A stretch of 64,000 bases of DNA, taken from Pseudomonas sp. RIT-PI-AD. Its GTDB lineage: Bacteria > Pseudomonadota > Gammaproteobacteria > Pseudomonadales > Pseudomonadaceae. The notes beneath the pieces are model-generated. The model was given only the letters and a program-made list of their open reading frames with translations, was not told where the DNA came from and made no database searches. The translations under genes and the position numbers were made by a program. Shown here one piece after another: positions 8,368 through 16,086 of this stretch (positions within the stretch are counted from its first letter, which is position 1; each line of letters starts with the position of its first letter). The DNA lies in assembly GCF_025642785.1 (NCBI RefSeq), contig NZ_JANZKU010000013.1, positions 78,497 to 142,496 on the forward strand, given 5' to 3'.

Positions 8368-8387
8368 TGGGTTAGGCGCCCTTGGCT

Positions 8388-8981
8388 CTATGCTTTATCC
8401 AATTGCGCATCCATCAGTGTGGCGATAAAGGGTCGATCGAGGCGCAACCAAAGCAAAACGGGTATCAGTGTCGGTAATAGCAATGTTCCAACCTGATATC
8501 CCAGGCCGATCAAGTTGAGCTGCAACATAGAAAACTTCGTGGTGGCCTGGGTCACTTCACGCGCATGGAAAGCAATGGCAACCAGCCAACTGAGACATAC
8601 GCTCCACGCCTGAAAAGGCACCAACGCCATAAAGCCCAGCAGTACTTTCCACCAGAACCCTCGGCAGCGGGCAGCAAGCAGAAGGGTAATCAGCAGCGGA
8701 AGGCCGTAACAGCAAGTCAACAGATGAACCTCAGGCGTCAGTTCGGCCAACCGCCCGCTCGCATGAGGAACCTGTAGTGAAGTCAGCAGCGTCTGACTGA
8801 CCCCAGTTAGTTCACTGCCCCTTACCCAATCGGAAAAGAACGCGCCCATGGCTTTTTCGGCCAACCAGGCCGCAGGCCGTACCAGCAGTTCGCGTAGCCA
8901 GTACCACAGCGCCAGCACGGGCCCGAGCAGCACCAAGGCCCGAAGAAAAAAACAAATGATGGGACTAGGCAGCAGCGACAT
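8388..8981 (-). CDS. Exosortase H-associated membrane protein
   Basis: A 197-residue polytopic membrane protein with four or five hydrophobic segments (about residues 5-30, 95-112, 120-145, 160-180). Its start overlaps the end of the exosortase gene by 17 bases, the usual arrangement for the membrane partner encoded beside exosortase H (XrtH). It ends the island operon. It presumably works with XrtH in the inner membrane on the IPTL-CTERM protein encoded upstream. No catalytic motif is evident, and the call rests on position and topology more than on residues. Confidence 0.7.
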   Translation of the reverse strand: MSLLPSPIICFFLRALVLLGPVLALWYWLRELLVRPAAWLAEKAMGAFFSDWVRGSELTGVSQTLLTSLQVPHASGRLAELTPEVHLLTCCYGLPLLITLLLAARCRGFWWKVLLGFMALVPFQAWSVCLSWLVAIAFHAREVTQATTKFSMLQLNLIGLGYQVGTLLLPTLIPVLLWLRLDRPFIATLMDAQLDKA

Positions 8982-9468
8982 CGGACATATCCCGAGTGGG
9001 CAAGTGGCGAACCCAGATCAACCAGACGACTACTACATCGAGCATGATCAGAATTTGCCATAGATACAGGTGGGCGAACTCGAAAGCAGCCTGATACCAA
9101 AGCGAGAGGTAATACAGGCTGATCACACGCAGTACGTTGAGCGCTTGTATAGCGACGAAGCCCAACGGCAGGCCGATTAATTTATGCCGCCAAGGCGCCG
9201 GGTAAGCCAGGATCGCAGCCCCTAATAGAATGCAGGCCTCGATGCCGTTACAACCTGCCTCGATCGACACTCCACCACCGCGCGAGAAGCTTTGCAGCAC
9301 CTTGCCATAGGCCATCACATCGCTATCGAAGATACCTATCAAGCCCGCACAAATGTCGGTCAGCAATCGAGTCCAGGGCAAAACCAGTACATGCTGCGCC
9401 GGCGGAGTCAGTTCAAAGGTAAACGATGCCAGAACTAGCACGAGAAAAAATAAGAAAAAACGATTCAT
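8965..9468 (-). CDS. xrtH: Exosortase H, IPTL-CTERM specific
   Basis: A 167-residue integral membrane protein matching the exosortase/archaeosortase family. The predicted transpeptidase triad is complete: C73 in E-A-G-C-N-G-I-E, R114 in N-V-L-R-V-I-S-L-Y-Y, and H133 in F-A-H-L-Y-L-W-Q, each at the edge of a hydrophobic helix. Exosortases cut a C-terminal signal of exported proteins and attach or release them at the envelope. The XrtH subtype is paired with IPTLxxWG-CTERM substrates, and one such protein is encoded at the head of the same gene run (16086-21233). The ribosome site is weak. Confidence 0.85.
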   Translation of the reverse strand: MNRFFLFFLVLVLASFTFELTPPAQHVLVLPWTRLLTDICAGLIGIFDSDVMAYGKVLQSFSRGGGVSIEAGCNGIEACILLGAAILAYPAPWRHKLIGLPLGFVAIQALNVLRVISLYYLSLWYQAAFEFAHLYLWQILIMLDVVVVWLIWVRHLPTRDMSDVAAA

Positions 9469-9811
9469 TGCTTGAGAGTAAGAACTTAGATAAGACAGGG
9501 GCAGCTAAAAAGCATCCCGCCAAAGATTAAATTTAACCTGCTCATTCTTAACCTTAACTCCTTCTAAAGAAAAACCGCGAACCTGTAAAACGCTTACAAC
9601 ATTGGAAAACTGCCAAAGGCAAAATTTATTTAACCCATGATTATTACCTGCCATCACTAAAAACTAGAATCATGTAAAATAGGCAACCACAAATTTACCA
9701 ACCATTAACTTTGCTTACCAGCAAGAGCAAGCATTTTAAGCCGCACTACTTAAAACAAGAAATCTACACCCAAATAAATTGAGCAAAAAAACCAAGCTAT
9801 CTATCACCCAT
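9469..9811. other. AT-rich gap upstream of xrtH
   Basis: A 343-base gap, much richer in A and T than the core genome, separates xrtH from the array of small membrane-protein genes. Apart from a 49-codon minus-strand frame listed separately I see no gene, convincing promoter or terminator in it. Confidence 0.5.
9505..9654 (-). CDS. Possible small protein or gene remnant before xrtH
   Basis: An open frame of 49 codons on the island strand starts at ATG 9654 and stops 36 bases before xrtH. Its composition looks protein-like, with alternating hydrophobic and charged residues in V-R-G-F-S-L-E-G-V-K-V-K, but there is no ribosome site and I recognise no family. It could be the tail of a lost gene of the neighbouring array. 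Very uncertain. Confidence 0.25.
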   Translation of the reverse strand: MAGNNHGLNKFCLWQFSNVVSVLQVRGFSLEGVKVKNEQVKFNLWRDAF

Positions 9812-10273
9812 TTATCTGACTATTTTTCTGCCAAACTTGATCAAGATGACCAAGCCATTAGTTGCCATGAGCAAACTCGCCGCCAGGATGCCTACCAAAG
9901 AGCGTTCTGCCCCCCAAAGAGGTACTAAAACCTCCTGAAAACTCTGGGCATTAAAGGATAAAGCTGTAGAAATAGCCAATAATAGTCCTCCATATATCAA
10001 CGCCCAAAGCACTGGCGATTGCGGTTCAGCTACAGAACTTCCACACCCATAGAAGGCAGCAACTGGCATTAAGGTAACTACCACTATAGAGGCTAGCAAA
10101 CTTAATTCCAGCCTCTGAAAGGCGAAACTTAGCACCACTCCACCGAAAGCCGCCATCAGCCAGACGATGGTCAGCACATTATAGGACGCCCTCAATAGCC
10201 ATCTGACTGCAAGACTACCTAAAGTGGCCGAAAACAAGGCCACAAGAACTGATAACGCTAGAACCTCATCCAT
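9812..10273 (-). CDS. Small four-helix membrane protein, predicted immunity protein (Imm2)
   Basis: A 153-residue protein with four hydrophobic segments (about 5-25, 37-50, 58-75, 88-105, plus a C-terminal helix 125-147) and a basic tail K-F-G-R-K-I-V-R. Its start lies five bases after a decayed toxin-like cassette (10279-10670), mirroring the pairing of the other cassette and membrane gene. A broken copy with nearly identical DNA sits at 11652-11992. Pore-forming bacteriocins have immunity proteins of this size and topology. I infer an immunity role from layout only; no family is recognised. Confidence 0.55.
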   Translation of the reverse strand: MDEVLALSVLVALFSATLGSLAVRWLLRASYNVLTIVWLMAAFGGVVLSFAFQRLELSLLASIVVVTLMPVAAFYGCGSSVAEPQSPVLWALIYGGLLLAISTALSFNAQSFQEVLVPLWGAERSLVGILAASLLMATNGLVILIKFGRKIVR

Positions 10274-10278
10274 ATTAA

Positions 10279-10670
10279 CTATCTCGCAAAAATTCTAACC
10301 GAACTACTAACGACACCACCACTCAAGAAAGAGAGCCAGGCACCTAAAACCACACCGCCAGCCCCCAAAAACTAACAAGCAGTGCCGCCGACTCTAAAGG
10401 CTCCTAATATCCGGCAGCTGAACAACCATTCCCTAAAGCTTGCAACTCCAGAATCATAGTGTTCATGGCTGCCAAAACCACTAAAAAAAGAACAACGCAA
10501 CAGAAAATTGAAGGGGAAACACTAGCCAATGCAGCGATAAAACCAAACCAAAATTGGTACCATTCGATACTCACCCATCCAGATAATTTCCTCCACTGCA
10601 GTGTCCTTCGTGCAGATAAGCAACCCGTACCCGTCTCCAGATTAACCAGAATATAACTATATCTGCCTTT
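10279..10670 (-). pseudogene. Decayed toxin-like C-terminal cassette (CT2)
   Basis: A minus-strand frame open from 10670 to a stop at 10404 begins with Y-S-Y-I-L-V-N-L-E-T-G-T-G. This aligns with G-Y-L-I-I-D-P-E-T-G-T-G at the cassette boundary of the 1067-residue protein. Hydrophobic stretches follow. After a frame change the sequence continues glycine-rich (L-G-A-G-G-V-V-L-G-A-W-L-S-F-L), broken by one in-frame TAG, to a stop at 10279 just before the 153-residue membrane gene. I read it as an orphan polymorphic-toxin C-terminus that has lost its frame. The TAG sits at the matching place in the right-hand copy. Confidence 0.55.
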
Positions 10671-10742
10671 TCATGAAGCGTAGCCTCCTTGCCTAGCACT
10701 AAATTCGCTAGCACCTCGCTCCTCACACTACGGCCAAATCGA

Positions 10743-11213
10743 CTATTTGGTTACTATTGCAACGAACGCTATTGAAAACCCGAGTGCAAAATATGGGAAC
10801 ATCCCACGATTCAATATCATTAGCGGCACCATCCTTTTAAAGTAGCGGCGTATACAGCGCTCTTCGATAAAGCCGATGACCAGCCATAACCCTAGCGCGA
10901 TGACCAGTCCGAACGGGTAACGTTCGATTTCAATTGCCCCCACCATATAAAATATAAGCTTAGAAAAAACCCATGCAACCAAGCACCCAACCCCAACCAT
11001 CACAAGAATGAGCAAGCGCCCATGGAATGGAACCTCATCAGAATCTGGATCACTCCTCTGAGCCCAATATAAAAAGGAGAGACAAAAAATGGAAATCAGT
11101 ATTATCCATCCACTACCCAAAGTACCATAAATTTTAATCCATATGAAAATCAAGAGCAGCATTAAAGCTACTAACAGGAAATATAACCACCATAACTTCT
11201 GGCTTTTATTCAT
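10743..11213 (-). CDS. Small four-helix membrane protein, predicted immunity protein (Imm1')
   Basis: A 156-residue protein with four hydrophobic helices (about 8-28, 33-50, 67-90, 98-116 and a terminal 135-155). It is a diverged paralogue of the 155-residue protein at 12419-12886: shared features include F/L-Y-W-x-Q-R-x-x-P-D, P-x-G-L-V-x-A-x-G, I-R-R-Y/F-F-K-R and L-I-L-N-R-x-M-F-P. Its ATG overlaps the ancestral stop of the preceding cassette as ATGA, like its paralogue. It remains intact although that cassette is broken, as expected for immunity genes kept after toxin loss. Function is inferred. Confidence 0.6.
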   Translation of the reverse strand: MNKSQKLWWLYFLLVALMLLLIFIWIKIYGTLGSGWIILISIFCLSFLYWAQRSDPDSDEVPFHGRLLILVMVGVGCLVAWVFSKLIFYMVGAIEIERYPFGLVIALGLWLVIGFIEERCIRRYFKRMVPLMILNRGMFPYFALGFSIAFVAIVTK

Positions 11214-11651
11214 ATATCAAGCTCCGCAATCTCCCGATTCACAAAAGCCAAAAGCATGGTAAGCAAACACCAACCATGATTGCCAATGCAGCCCCTACCA
11301 CTATACCTGCAGGATTCATAAAAAATGCACCTAAAAACGTTGCTGCCTTCACCGCTATCAGAGTGACCATTAAAGAAGAAAATATCTGAAGGACTTTTTG
11401 CGCGGGAGATAGCGAATCATTATTCACAATATCGATAACACCCACAACAAAAATAATCGTACTAGCAACGAAAGCAAGCTTATTAATCCAATAGGATCTT
11501 TGCAACTCTTCAAATGGCCCATTGACTGCGTCAGGGTTTCTAGTGAATCGACCAATGACGAAAGCCCGCCGCTCACGAACTCTAGCCGCCCTCCGTTACC
11601 CTTTCCTTTATAAGATAAGCCCCAGTGCCCGTTTCAGGGTCAATGATCAAA
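11210..11651 (-). pseudogene. Broken orphan copy of the toxin C-terminus (CT1')
   Basis: This matches the last ~150 codons of the 1067-residue protein, from L-I-I-D-P-E-T-G-T-G onward, with no N-terminal part. It is inactivated by a frame change soon after G-A-Y-L-I, and by a one-base loss in a T-run near the end that replaces the normal tail with an early stop. The hydrophobic part survives as an 88-codon frame from a TTG codon (11505). Corrected, it would end in N-R-E-I-A-E and overlap the 156-residue gene as ATGA, like the intact pair. Orphan C-terminal cassettes without a start are typical of polymorphic toxin loci. Confidence 0.7.
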
Positions 11652-11992
11652 AAGAGGTACTAAAACCTCCTGAAAACTCTGGGCATTAAAGGATAAGCTG
11701 TAGAAATAGCCAATAATAGCCCTCCATATATCAACGCCCAAAGCACTGGTGATTGCGGCTCAGCTACAGAACTTCCACACCCATAGAAGACAGCAATAGG
11801 CCTTAAGGTAATTACCAATATAGAAGCGAGCAAATTTAATTCTAGCCTCTGAAAGGATAAATTAGCATCACCCCACCGAAAACCGCCATCAGCCAGACGA
11901 TGGTCAGCACATTATAGGGCGCCCTCAATAGCCATCCCTAAAGTGGCCGAAAACAAGGCCACAAGAACTGATAACGCTAGAACTTCATCCAT
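11652..11992 (-). pseudogene. Broken copy of the 153-residue membrane-protein gene
   Basis: The DNA is nearly identical to 9917-10273 but carries several small deletions, including one after A-T-L-G near the start codon end and one in the S-F-A-F-Q region, so no long frame remains. The ATG equivalent is at 11992. This is the start of the right-hand unit of the tandem duplication. Confidence 0.75.
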
Positions 11993-11996
11993 ATAG

Positions 11997-12330
11997 CTAT
12001 CTCGCACAAGCTCTAACCGAACCACTAACGGCACCACCACCCAAGAAAGAAATCCAGGCGCCTAAAGCCGCACCGCCAGCCCAAAAAAACTAACAAGAAA
12101 ATGCCACCGACTCTAAAGAGCGCTTAATGTCCCAGCAGTTGGGCAGCCACTCCCTAAAGCTTGTCGCTCCAGAATCAGTAGCTAGGACAGCGATAAGGCC
12201 AAACTAAAATTTGGTACCATTCGATATGCATCCATCCAGATAACCTCCTCTATTGCCGTGCCCTTTGTGCCGATAAGCGCCCGTACAAAATCGAAGCTTT
12301 CTAGCTCCATGCGTATCAAATATTAATCAT
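11997..12330 (-). pseudogene. Second decayed CT2 cassette
   Basis: This corresponds to 10279-10670 but is more degraded: the E-T-G-T-G boundary is gone and about 75 bases of the hydrophobic middle are missing. A 42-codon frame from ATG 12310 to 12182 contains T-A-I-E-E-V-I-W-M-D-A-Y-R-M-V-P, matched by T-A-V-E-E-I-I-W-M-G-E-Y-R-M-V-P in the other copy. The glycine-rich tail (A-G-G-A-A-L-G-A-W-I-S-F-L) also remains, behind a TAG. It no longer appears functional. Bases 12331-12418 hold nothing I can identify. Confidence 0.5.
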
Positions 12331-12418
12331 CCGCCGAGGCCAGCTTGCTTTACGAGTAGTCCAAGCAGAGCCAAACCTACAAAACGCTAGCAAAAACCTG
12401 CAAAAAATAAAACTTATA

Positions 12419-12886
12419 TTAATCAACCACCTTAACAAAGAAAGCCACCGCGAATCCTAGCGAAAAAAATGGAAACATTTCACGGTTCAATATAAGAACC
12501 AGCTCAAGCCTTTTAAAAAAACGCCGTATGAACAACTTTTCCAAAACCCCCATTGCCACCGCCATACCAACCGCAACAACTAAACCATAGGGAAACACTT
12601 TTAATTTGACCGCCCCCACTTTTGCTAAGAAAATTTCCAAAAAAAACCAGCCGCTTAAAAAGCCCAAAGCAATTAATGCCAATATAAATGCGCGACCATA
12701 TACAGAAACTTTATCATTATCCGGATTTTCTCTCTGCACCCAGTAAAGGAAGGGAAATGAAAGAAGATAAAATGAAATCAACCAATCTCCTATAGGCTTT
12801 CTGTAAATTAGTGAAAATATCATAGGAGACAGGAGCAATCCTGCGAGCGCAATGTTTATCAAGCGTGCTTGCTGACGTTTCTTCAT
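12419..12886 (-). CDS. Small four-helix membrane protein, predicted cognate immunity protein (Imm1)
   Basis: A 155-residue protein with hydrophobic helices at about 9-26, 33-48, 67-92, 97-113 and 133-152. Its ATG overlaps the stop of the 1067-residue gene as ATGA, so the two are translationally coupled, as toxin and immunity genes usually are. It is paralogous to the 156-residue protein (10743-11213) but much more diverged from it than the flanking duplicated DNA. An inner-membrane immunity protein against a membrane-inserting toxin fits the topology. The family is not recognised and the role is inferred from layout. Confidence 0.6.
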   Translation of the reverse strand: MKKRQQARLINIALAGLLLSPMIFSLIYRKPIGDWLISFYLLSFPFLYWVQRENPDNDKVSVYGRAFILALIALGFLSGWFFLEIFLAKVGAVKLKVFPYGLVVAVGMAVAMGVLEKLFIRRFFKRLELVLILNREMFPFFSLGFAVAFFVKVVD

Positions 12887-15800
12887 ATATTACCCTCTGC
12901 AATCTCTCGATTCAAATAAGCCAAGAACATCGCAAGCAAAACACCAACCATGACAGCAAGTGCCGCACCCACTACTATACCTGCAGGATTCATAAAAAGC
13001 GCGCCTAGATACGCTGCAGCTTCCATCGCCACAAAAGTTATCGTCAAAGACGCCGCTATTTGCTTAGCTTTTTGCATTGGCGATAGCGAATCGTCGTTTA
13101 GAATATTTATGACACCCACCAAAAAGACTGCAGCACTAGCAACAAAAGCGATGTGTTTTATCCAGTAGGATCGCTGCAATTCATCCAACGGGCCGTTAAC
13201 TGAGTTAGGATTCCTTAACTTTTGCGTCAACGCGTCAACTAGCCCAGCTAACCCGCCATTAATCACCTCTAGCTGCCCCCCATTCCCCTTTCCTTCTATA
13301 AGATAAGCCCCAGTACCCGTTTCAGGGTCAATGATCAAATAGCCAAAGCCATTCCAGCCATGCGCGGTGATAGCGCGTTCATGGATGGTGACTTCCTTAT
13401 CGGCATCGATGGCGGCGCGAATTTCTGCAGCTACAGAGCTACTGATATTCAATTTAGATAATGTTGCATGAGCGTTTCGAGAGGTCAAAGTATAAATTTT
13501 CTGACCTTCCTGCACAGCGATGGCTAATGCTTTGACCGCACTAACCCCCTCCACACATGGAGCCAGTGCAGGATTCTGAACCTGATTTTCCATGTCACTG
13601 TAACGACATTTGCTACGGTCGATCCAGAATTGCTCGGGTGTGCTATGTTCAAAAGAGCTCGCGACTTGCCCACGGATGCGGTTATAGAGAATCCAGGTAT
13701 TCCGATTGTTGTCTTTGCTCCAGCGGATTGAGCGCAGATGGCCGATATCCATATTCAGCCCTTTGAACTTCACGCCATTGATGATTGTACCCCATAGCTT
13801 ATTGGGTTGCGCTTGGGCATGAAACAGACCAAAACTCATGCCAGGCAAGTCGATCATTCCAGCCGCTTCGCGTGATACTTCACCATTAGCTTCAACAGCA
13901 GCGAAATATCCCCAGAGCGTAGCGGTCAATGCGTCACCTGTTAATTGCTCACCACCAATCTCTTTCCATAGCTCCGGGCCGCCCAGAGCGGATTCAAGCT
14001 TTGACTTTGTATTTTTTATACGCCGGTTCAAATTTTCCAGTTGAGCTGCGGAGATACCCTGGATCGAGAGACCGAGAGCTGACTGTTGGCCGACAACCAA
14101 TTGGTCAGTAGTTTCATCCCACTGACCAAGGTTAGAGTATCGAGTAAAGCCTCCGGCTCCGACCGGCTCCGCCCCTGTACGCATGGCCGGGCTCTCCGCT
14201 TTGACTTCTCCCTCAATACGTAATTGCGCCTTGAGCAAAATACTAGCCGGCAAGCCGCTAGGTATGTCCTCGACTTTAAGTGATTGACCGCTCTTGCCAA
14301 CAGGTAATAATGCCTCAATAGCTTGCTCATTGGCCTCATCCGCAGCAACCCAGGCTATGGTGGCTTTCTTACCAGCAAGCATTACCGTAGGCATTTGAAA
14401 ATCCAGAACGGGAGCGCCGTCCATCGCGCGCTCGCGGTCACTTTCGAAAATTTGATAACGAAATTTATGCCGAAAGTTTTCTGGGATTTCCGTATATCGT
14501 TCAGCCGTCACCTTTACGCTATAGGGCAGGGAGCCCGCAATGAAAGGAAGCGTACTAACACGAGTGTTTTTCTGACCCAACGCATTGACTACAAGAGACT
14601 TATTATTGTTTTGAGATTCCAGGTGGCTCTCCAGCTGACGCTGATAGGCTTTCAACTCAGCTTTGATGGCCGGATAGTCAAGGTTCTGGACCCAGCCCTC
14701 TTGCTCATTCACCACCGCACCGTTCCGGACGACTTGGGCAAACGAATTACCGTCGAAAGTAATGGCCTTGTCCAAGTCGACGCCTGGTACAAAATCGTAT
14801 TGTTTAAAACTGGCGTCCATAGGTACCCAGGTATCTCCCTGGTTTTGTCCGCCAATATGCTTGGCCCCGCGGTGAGGCTGGTATTGCACGTAGGCCTCGA
14901 CCCACACATGTTCCATACGGATCAGTGCGATCCTCCCGCCCGAGGTCACGCCGATATTCGGAATCCCCCCCTGCCCCAGTATTTGTTGAGCCGCTTCAGC
15001 GTTTTTAACCCCACCGACCCAGTTCATCACTTGCTCCGCGGGGATATCCACCGTGCCATAGACGTAACGCGCAGGCACACCTGCGCTCCGGAGCAAGGCA
15101 ATCAACAGGCTGGCTTGGTCAAAGGCATTACCACTCTTTTTATCAAGAGTATCCTGGGCACCCTGGACGCTGCCGTAACTAGGGAAGAAGCGAATATTAT
15201 CGTGCACCCACTGGTAGATCGTATGTGGATTCTTACCCAACTGCACGGCCAGAGCCTTGATCGCTTCGGTGTGGGGCGCGTCCAGAGTCTGCGCCAATTC
15301 TCCAGGAATGGCATTTTTTGCCATCGGCATTGGCACGGTGTTGATTGAGTTCTCAGCAGTCGCTTTTTGGACGTCCGCTCGTCCATTAGCCTCGGTCAAC
15401 AATCGATTCAACGCTGCTGCGTCGGTCAAGGGAGCCCTCACCCGGTTTTGTTCGACTTGCCATGGAAGGTTGTTCAGGTCGACAGGAAGATGTGTCGGCT
15501 CAGCGATTTGTTCTTGGGCGAAGCGCTTCAACTCCGCTTTTCCAGACGCGGTATTCGCTGCCTTCAGGCGATCGCGAAGTGCTCGATGCTGCTCACGGAA
15601 ACGGACTTCCAGCCGCTCCTGCTCATCGAATACAGCGGACGCCACCCCAGCTTCGCGCCACGTTGCCTTGAGTTGCTTCCATTCGGCCTCCATGTCCTGC
15701 TGCAATCGGTCCAGGCTTTCCACATCGCCAGGCCCTTCATGTTTTTGCGACCCCAGTTGGCGAACAGAAGGGTTGCCACCTGCCGACAGCCGATCCTTGA

Positions 15801-16086
15801 GTTGGGAAAGAAAAGCCCCGTAACGCTCGCCAGCGTCCGGGCTCACGGCAACTTCTTGGTTACGCTGATACTCCAGCGCCTGGGCCAAGGGCAAGCAGGT
15901 CATATTGGCGATGCTGAGTACCAGCAAAGCGGACACTTTCCGCAAAAACGGACTGTAGGCACGTCCAGCCGCAGCCTTGGAACGAGCGCGAGGCAGCATC
16001 GGCTGCGTTGATACGGACTCACGACTGAACCAACCCTGGGCATGAAATACCCCGCCCACCAGGGCACTCAAGAATGTCCGTTTCAT
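12883..16086 (-). CDS. Secreted transglutaminase-like protein with a variable hydrophobic C-terminus (putative polymorphic toxin)
   Basis: A 1067-residue protein. A long basic N-region and a hydrophobic segment at about 51-70 ending A-Q-A look like an extended signal peptide. A coiled-coil-prone stretch (120-190) follows, then a transglutaminase-like domain (about 275-435). In that domain His393 (E-H-V-W-V-E-A-Y) and Asp424 (W-V-P-M-D-A-S-F) are kept, but the catalytic cysteine position is Ala321 (G-N-A-F-D-Q-A). At 920-926 is D-P-E-T-G-T-G, after which the C-terminus is AT-rich DNA encoding three hydrophobic helices (about 980-995, 1010-1029, 1034-1056). The start shares one base with the upstream stop (TGATG). 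Orphan versions of the last 150 codons lie downstream. I infer a polymorphic toxin; the enzymatic role of the central domain is doubtful. Confidence 0.65.
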   Translation of the reverse strand: MKRTFLSALVGGVFHAQGWFSRESVSTQPMLPRARSKAAAGRAYSPFLRKVSALLVLSIANMTCLPLAQALEYQRNQEVAVSPDAGERYGAFLSQLKDRLSAGGNPSVRQLGSQKHEGPGDVESLDRLQQDMEAEWKQLKATWREAGVASAVFDEQERLEVRFREQHRALRDRLKAANTASGKAELKRFAQEQIAEPTHLPVDLNNLPWQVEQNRVRAPLTDAAALNRLLTEANGRADVQKATAENSINTVPMPMAKNAIPGELAQTLDAPHTEAIKALAVQLGKNPHTIYQWVHDNIRFFPSYGSVQGAQDTLDKKSGNAFDQASLLIALLRSAGVPARYVYGTVDIPAEQVMNWVGGVKNAEAAQQILGQGGIPNIGVTSGGRIALIRMEHVWVEAYVQYQPHRGAKHIGGQNQGDTWVPMDASFKQYDFVPGVDLDKAITFDGNSFAQVVRNGAVVNEQEGWVQNLDYPAIKAELKAYQRQLESHLESQNNNKSLVVNALGQKNTRVSTLPFIAGSLPYSVKVTAERYTEIPENFRHKFRYQIFESDRERAMDGAPVLDFQMPTVMLAGKKATIAWVAADEANEQAIEALLPVGKSGQSLKVEDIPSGLPASILLKAQLRIEGEVKAESPAMRTGAEPVGAGGFTRYSNLGQWDETTDQLVVGQQSALGLSIQGISAAQLENLNRRIKNTKSKLESALGGPELWKEIGGEQLTGDALTATLWGYFAAVEANGEVSREAAGMIDLPGMSFGLFHAQAQPNKLWGTIINGVKFKGLNMDIGHLRSIRWSKDNNRNTWILYNRIRGQVASSFEHSTPEQFWIDRSKCRYSDMENQVQNPALAPCVEGVSAVKALAIAVQEGQKIYTLTSRNAHATLSKLNISSSVAAEIRAAIDADKEVTIHERAITAHGWNGFGYLIIDPETGTGAYLIEGKGNGGQLEVINGGLAGLVDALTQKLRNPNSVNGPLDELQRSYWIKHIAFVASAAVFLVGVINILNDDSLSPMQKAKQIAASLTITFVAMEAAAYLGALFMNPAGIVVGAALAVMVGVLLAMFLAYLNREIAEGNI

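Larger units (their letters stand above)
9917..11651. repeat. Left copy of a 1.7-kb tandem duplication
   Basis: The left unit of a direct tandem duplication runs from inside the 153-residue gene to the boundary codons of a toxin-like C-terminal cassette. The right unit is 11652-13339. The junction at about 11649-11653 joins the GATCAAA edge to the AAAGAGGTAC edge through a short A-tract, a microhomology join. Sequence similarity is uneven: very high in the 153-residue gene, much lower in the 156/155-residue gene. Confidence 0.8.
11652..13339. repeat. Right copy of a 1.7-kb tandem duplication
   Basis: The right unit contains the broken 153-residue gene, a decayed CT2 cassette, the intact 155-residue gene and the C-terminal cassette of the 1067-residue protein. 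It ends at the GATCAAA that encodes part of the L-I-I-D boundary. See the left unit at 9917-11651. The two units are about 1.69 and 1.74 kb. Confidence 0.8.

Noticed and set aside
8171..8380. Integron attC-like site (GTTAGGC and related repeats near the island edge)
   Set aside because: One GTTRRRY-like core is present but no matching RYYYAAC core at a suitable distance, and no integrase or cassette array.
10404..10466. Possible class II bacteriocin gene with a leader-like start (M-N-T-M-I-L-E-L-Q-A-L-G-N-G)
   Set aside because: The frame continues upstream to the E-T-G-T-G boundary motif and is better explained as part of a decayed toxin-like cassette. No transporter-peptidase gene is nearby and the glycine-rich tail is out of frame.
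10459..10656. 65-codon plus-strand frame
   Set aside because: It lies opposite the decayed cassette, has no ribosome site or recognisable family, and its counterpart in the duplicated unit is not open.
11239..11505. 88-codon frame as an independent small membrane protein
   Set aside because: It begins at TTG inside sequence matching the 1067-residue protein and ends through a one-base T-run deletion, so it is a pseudogene fragment.
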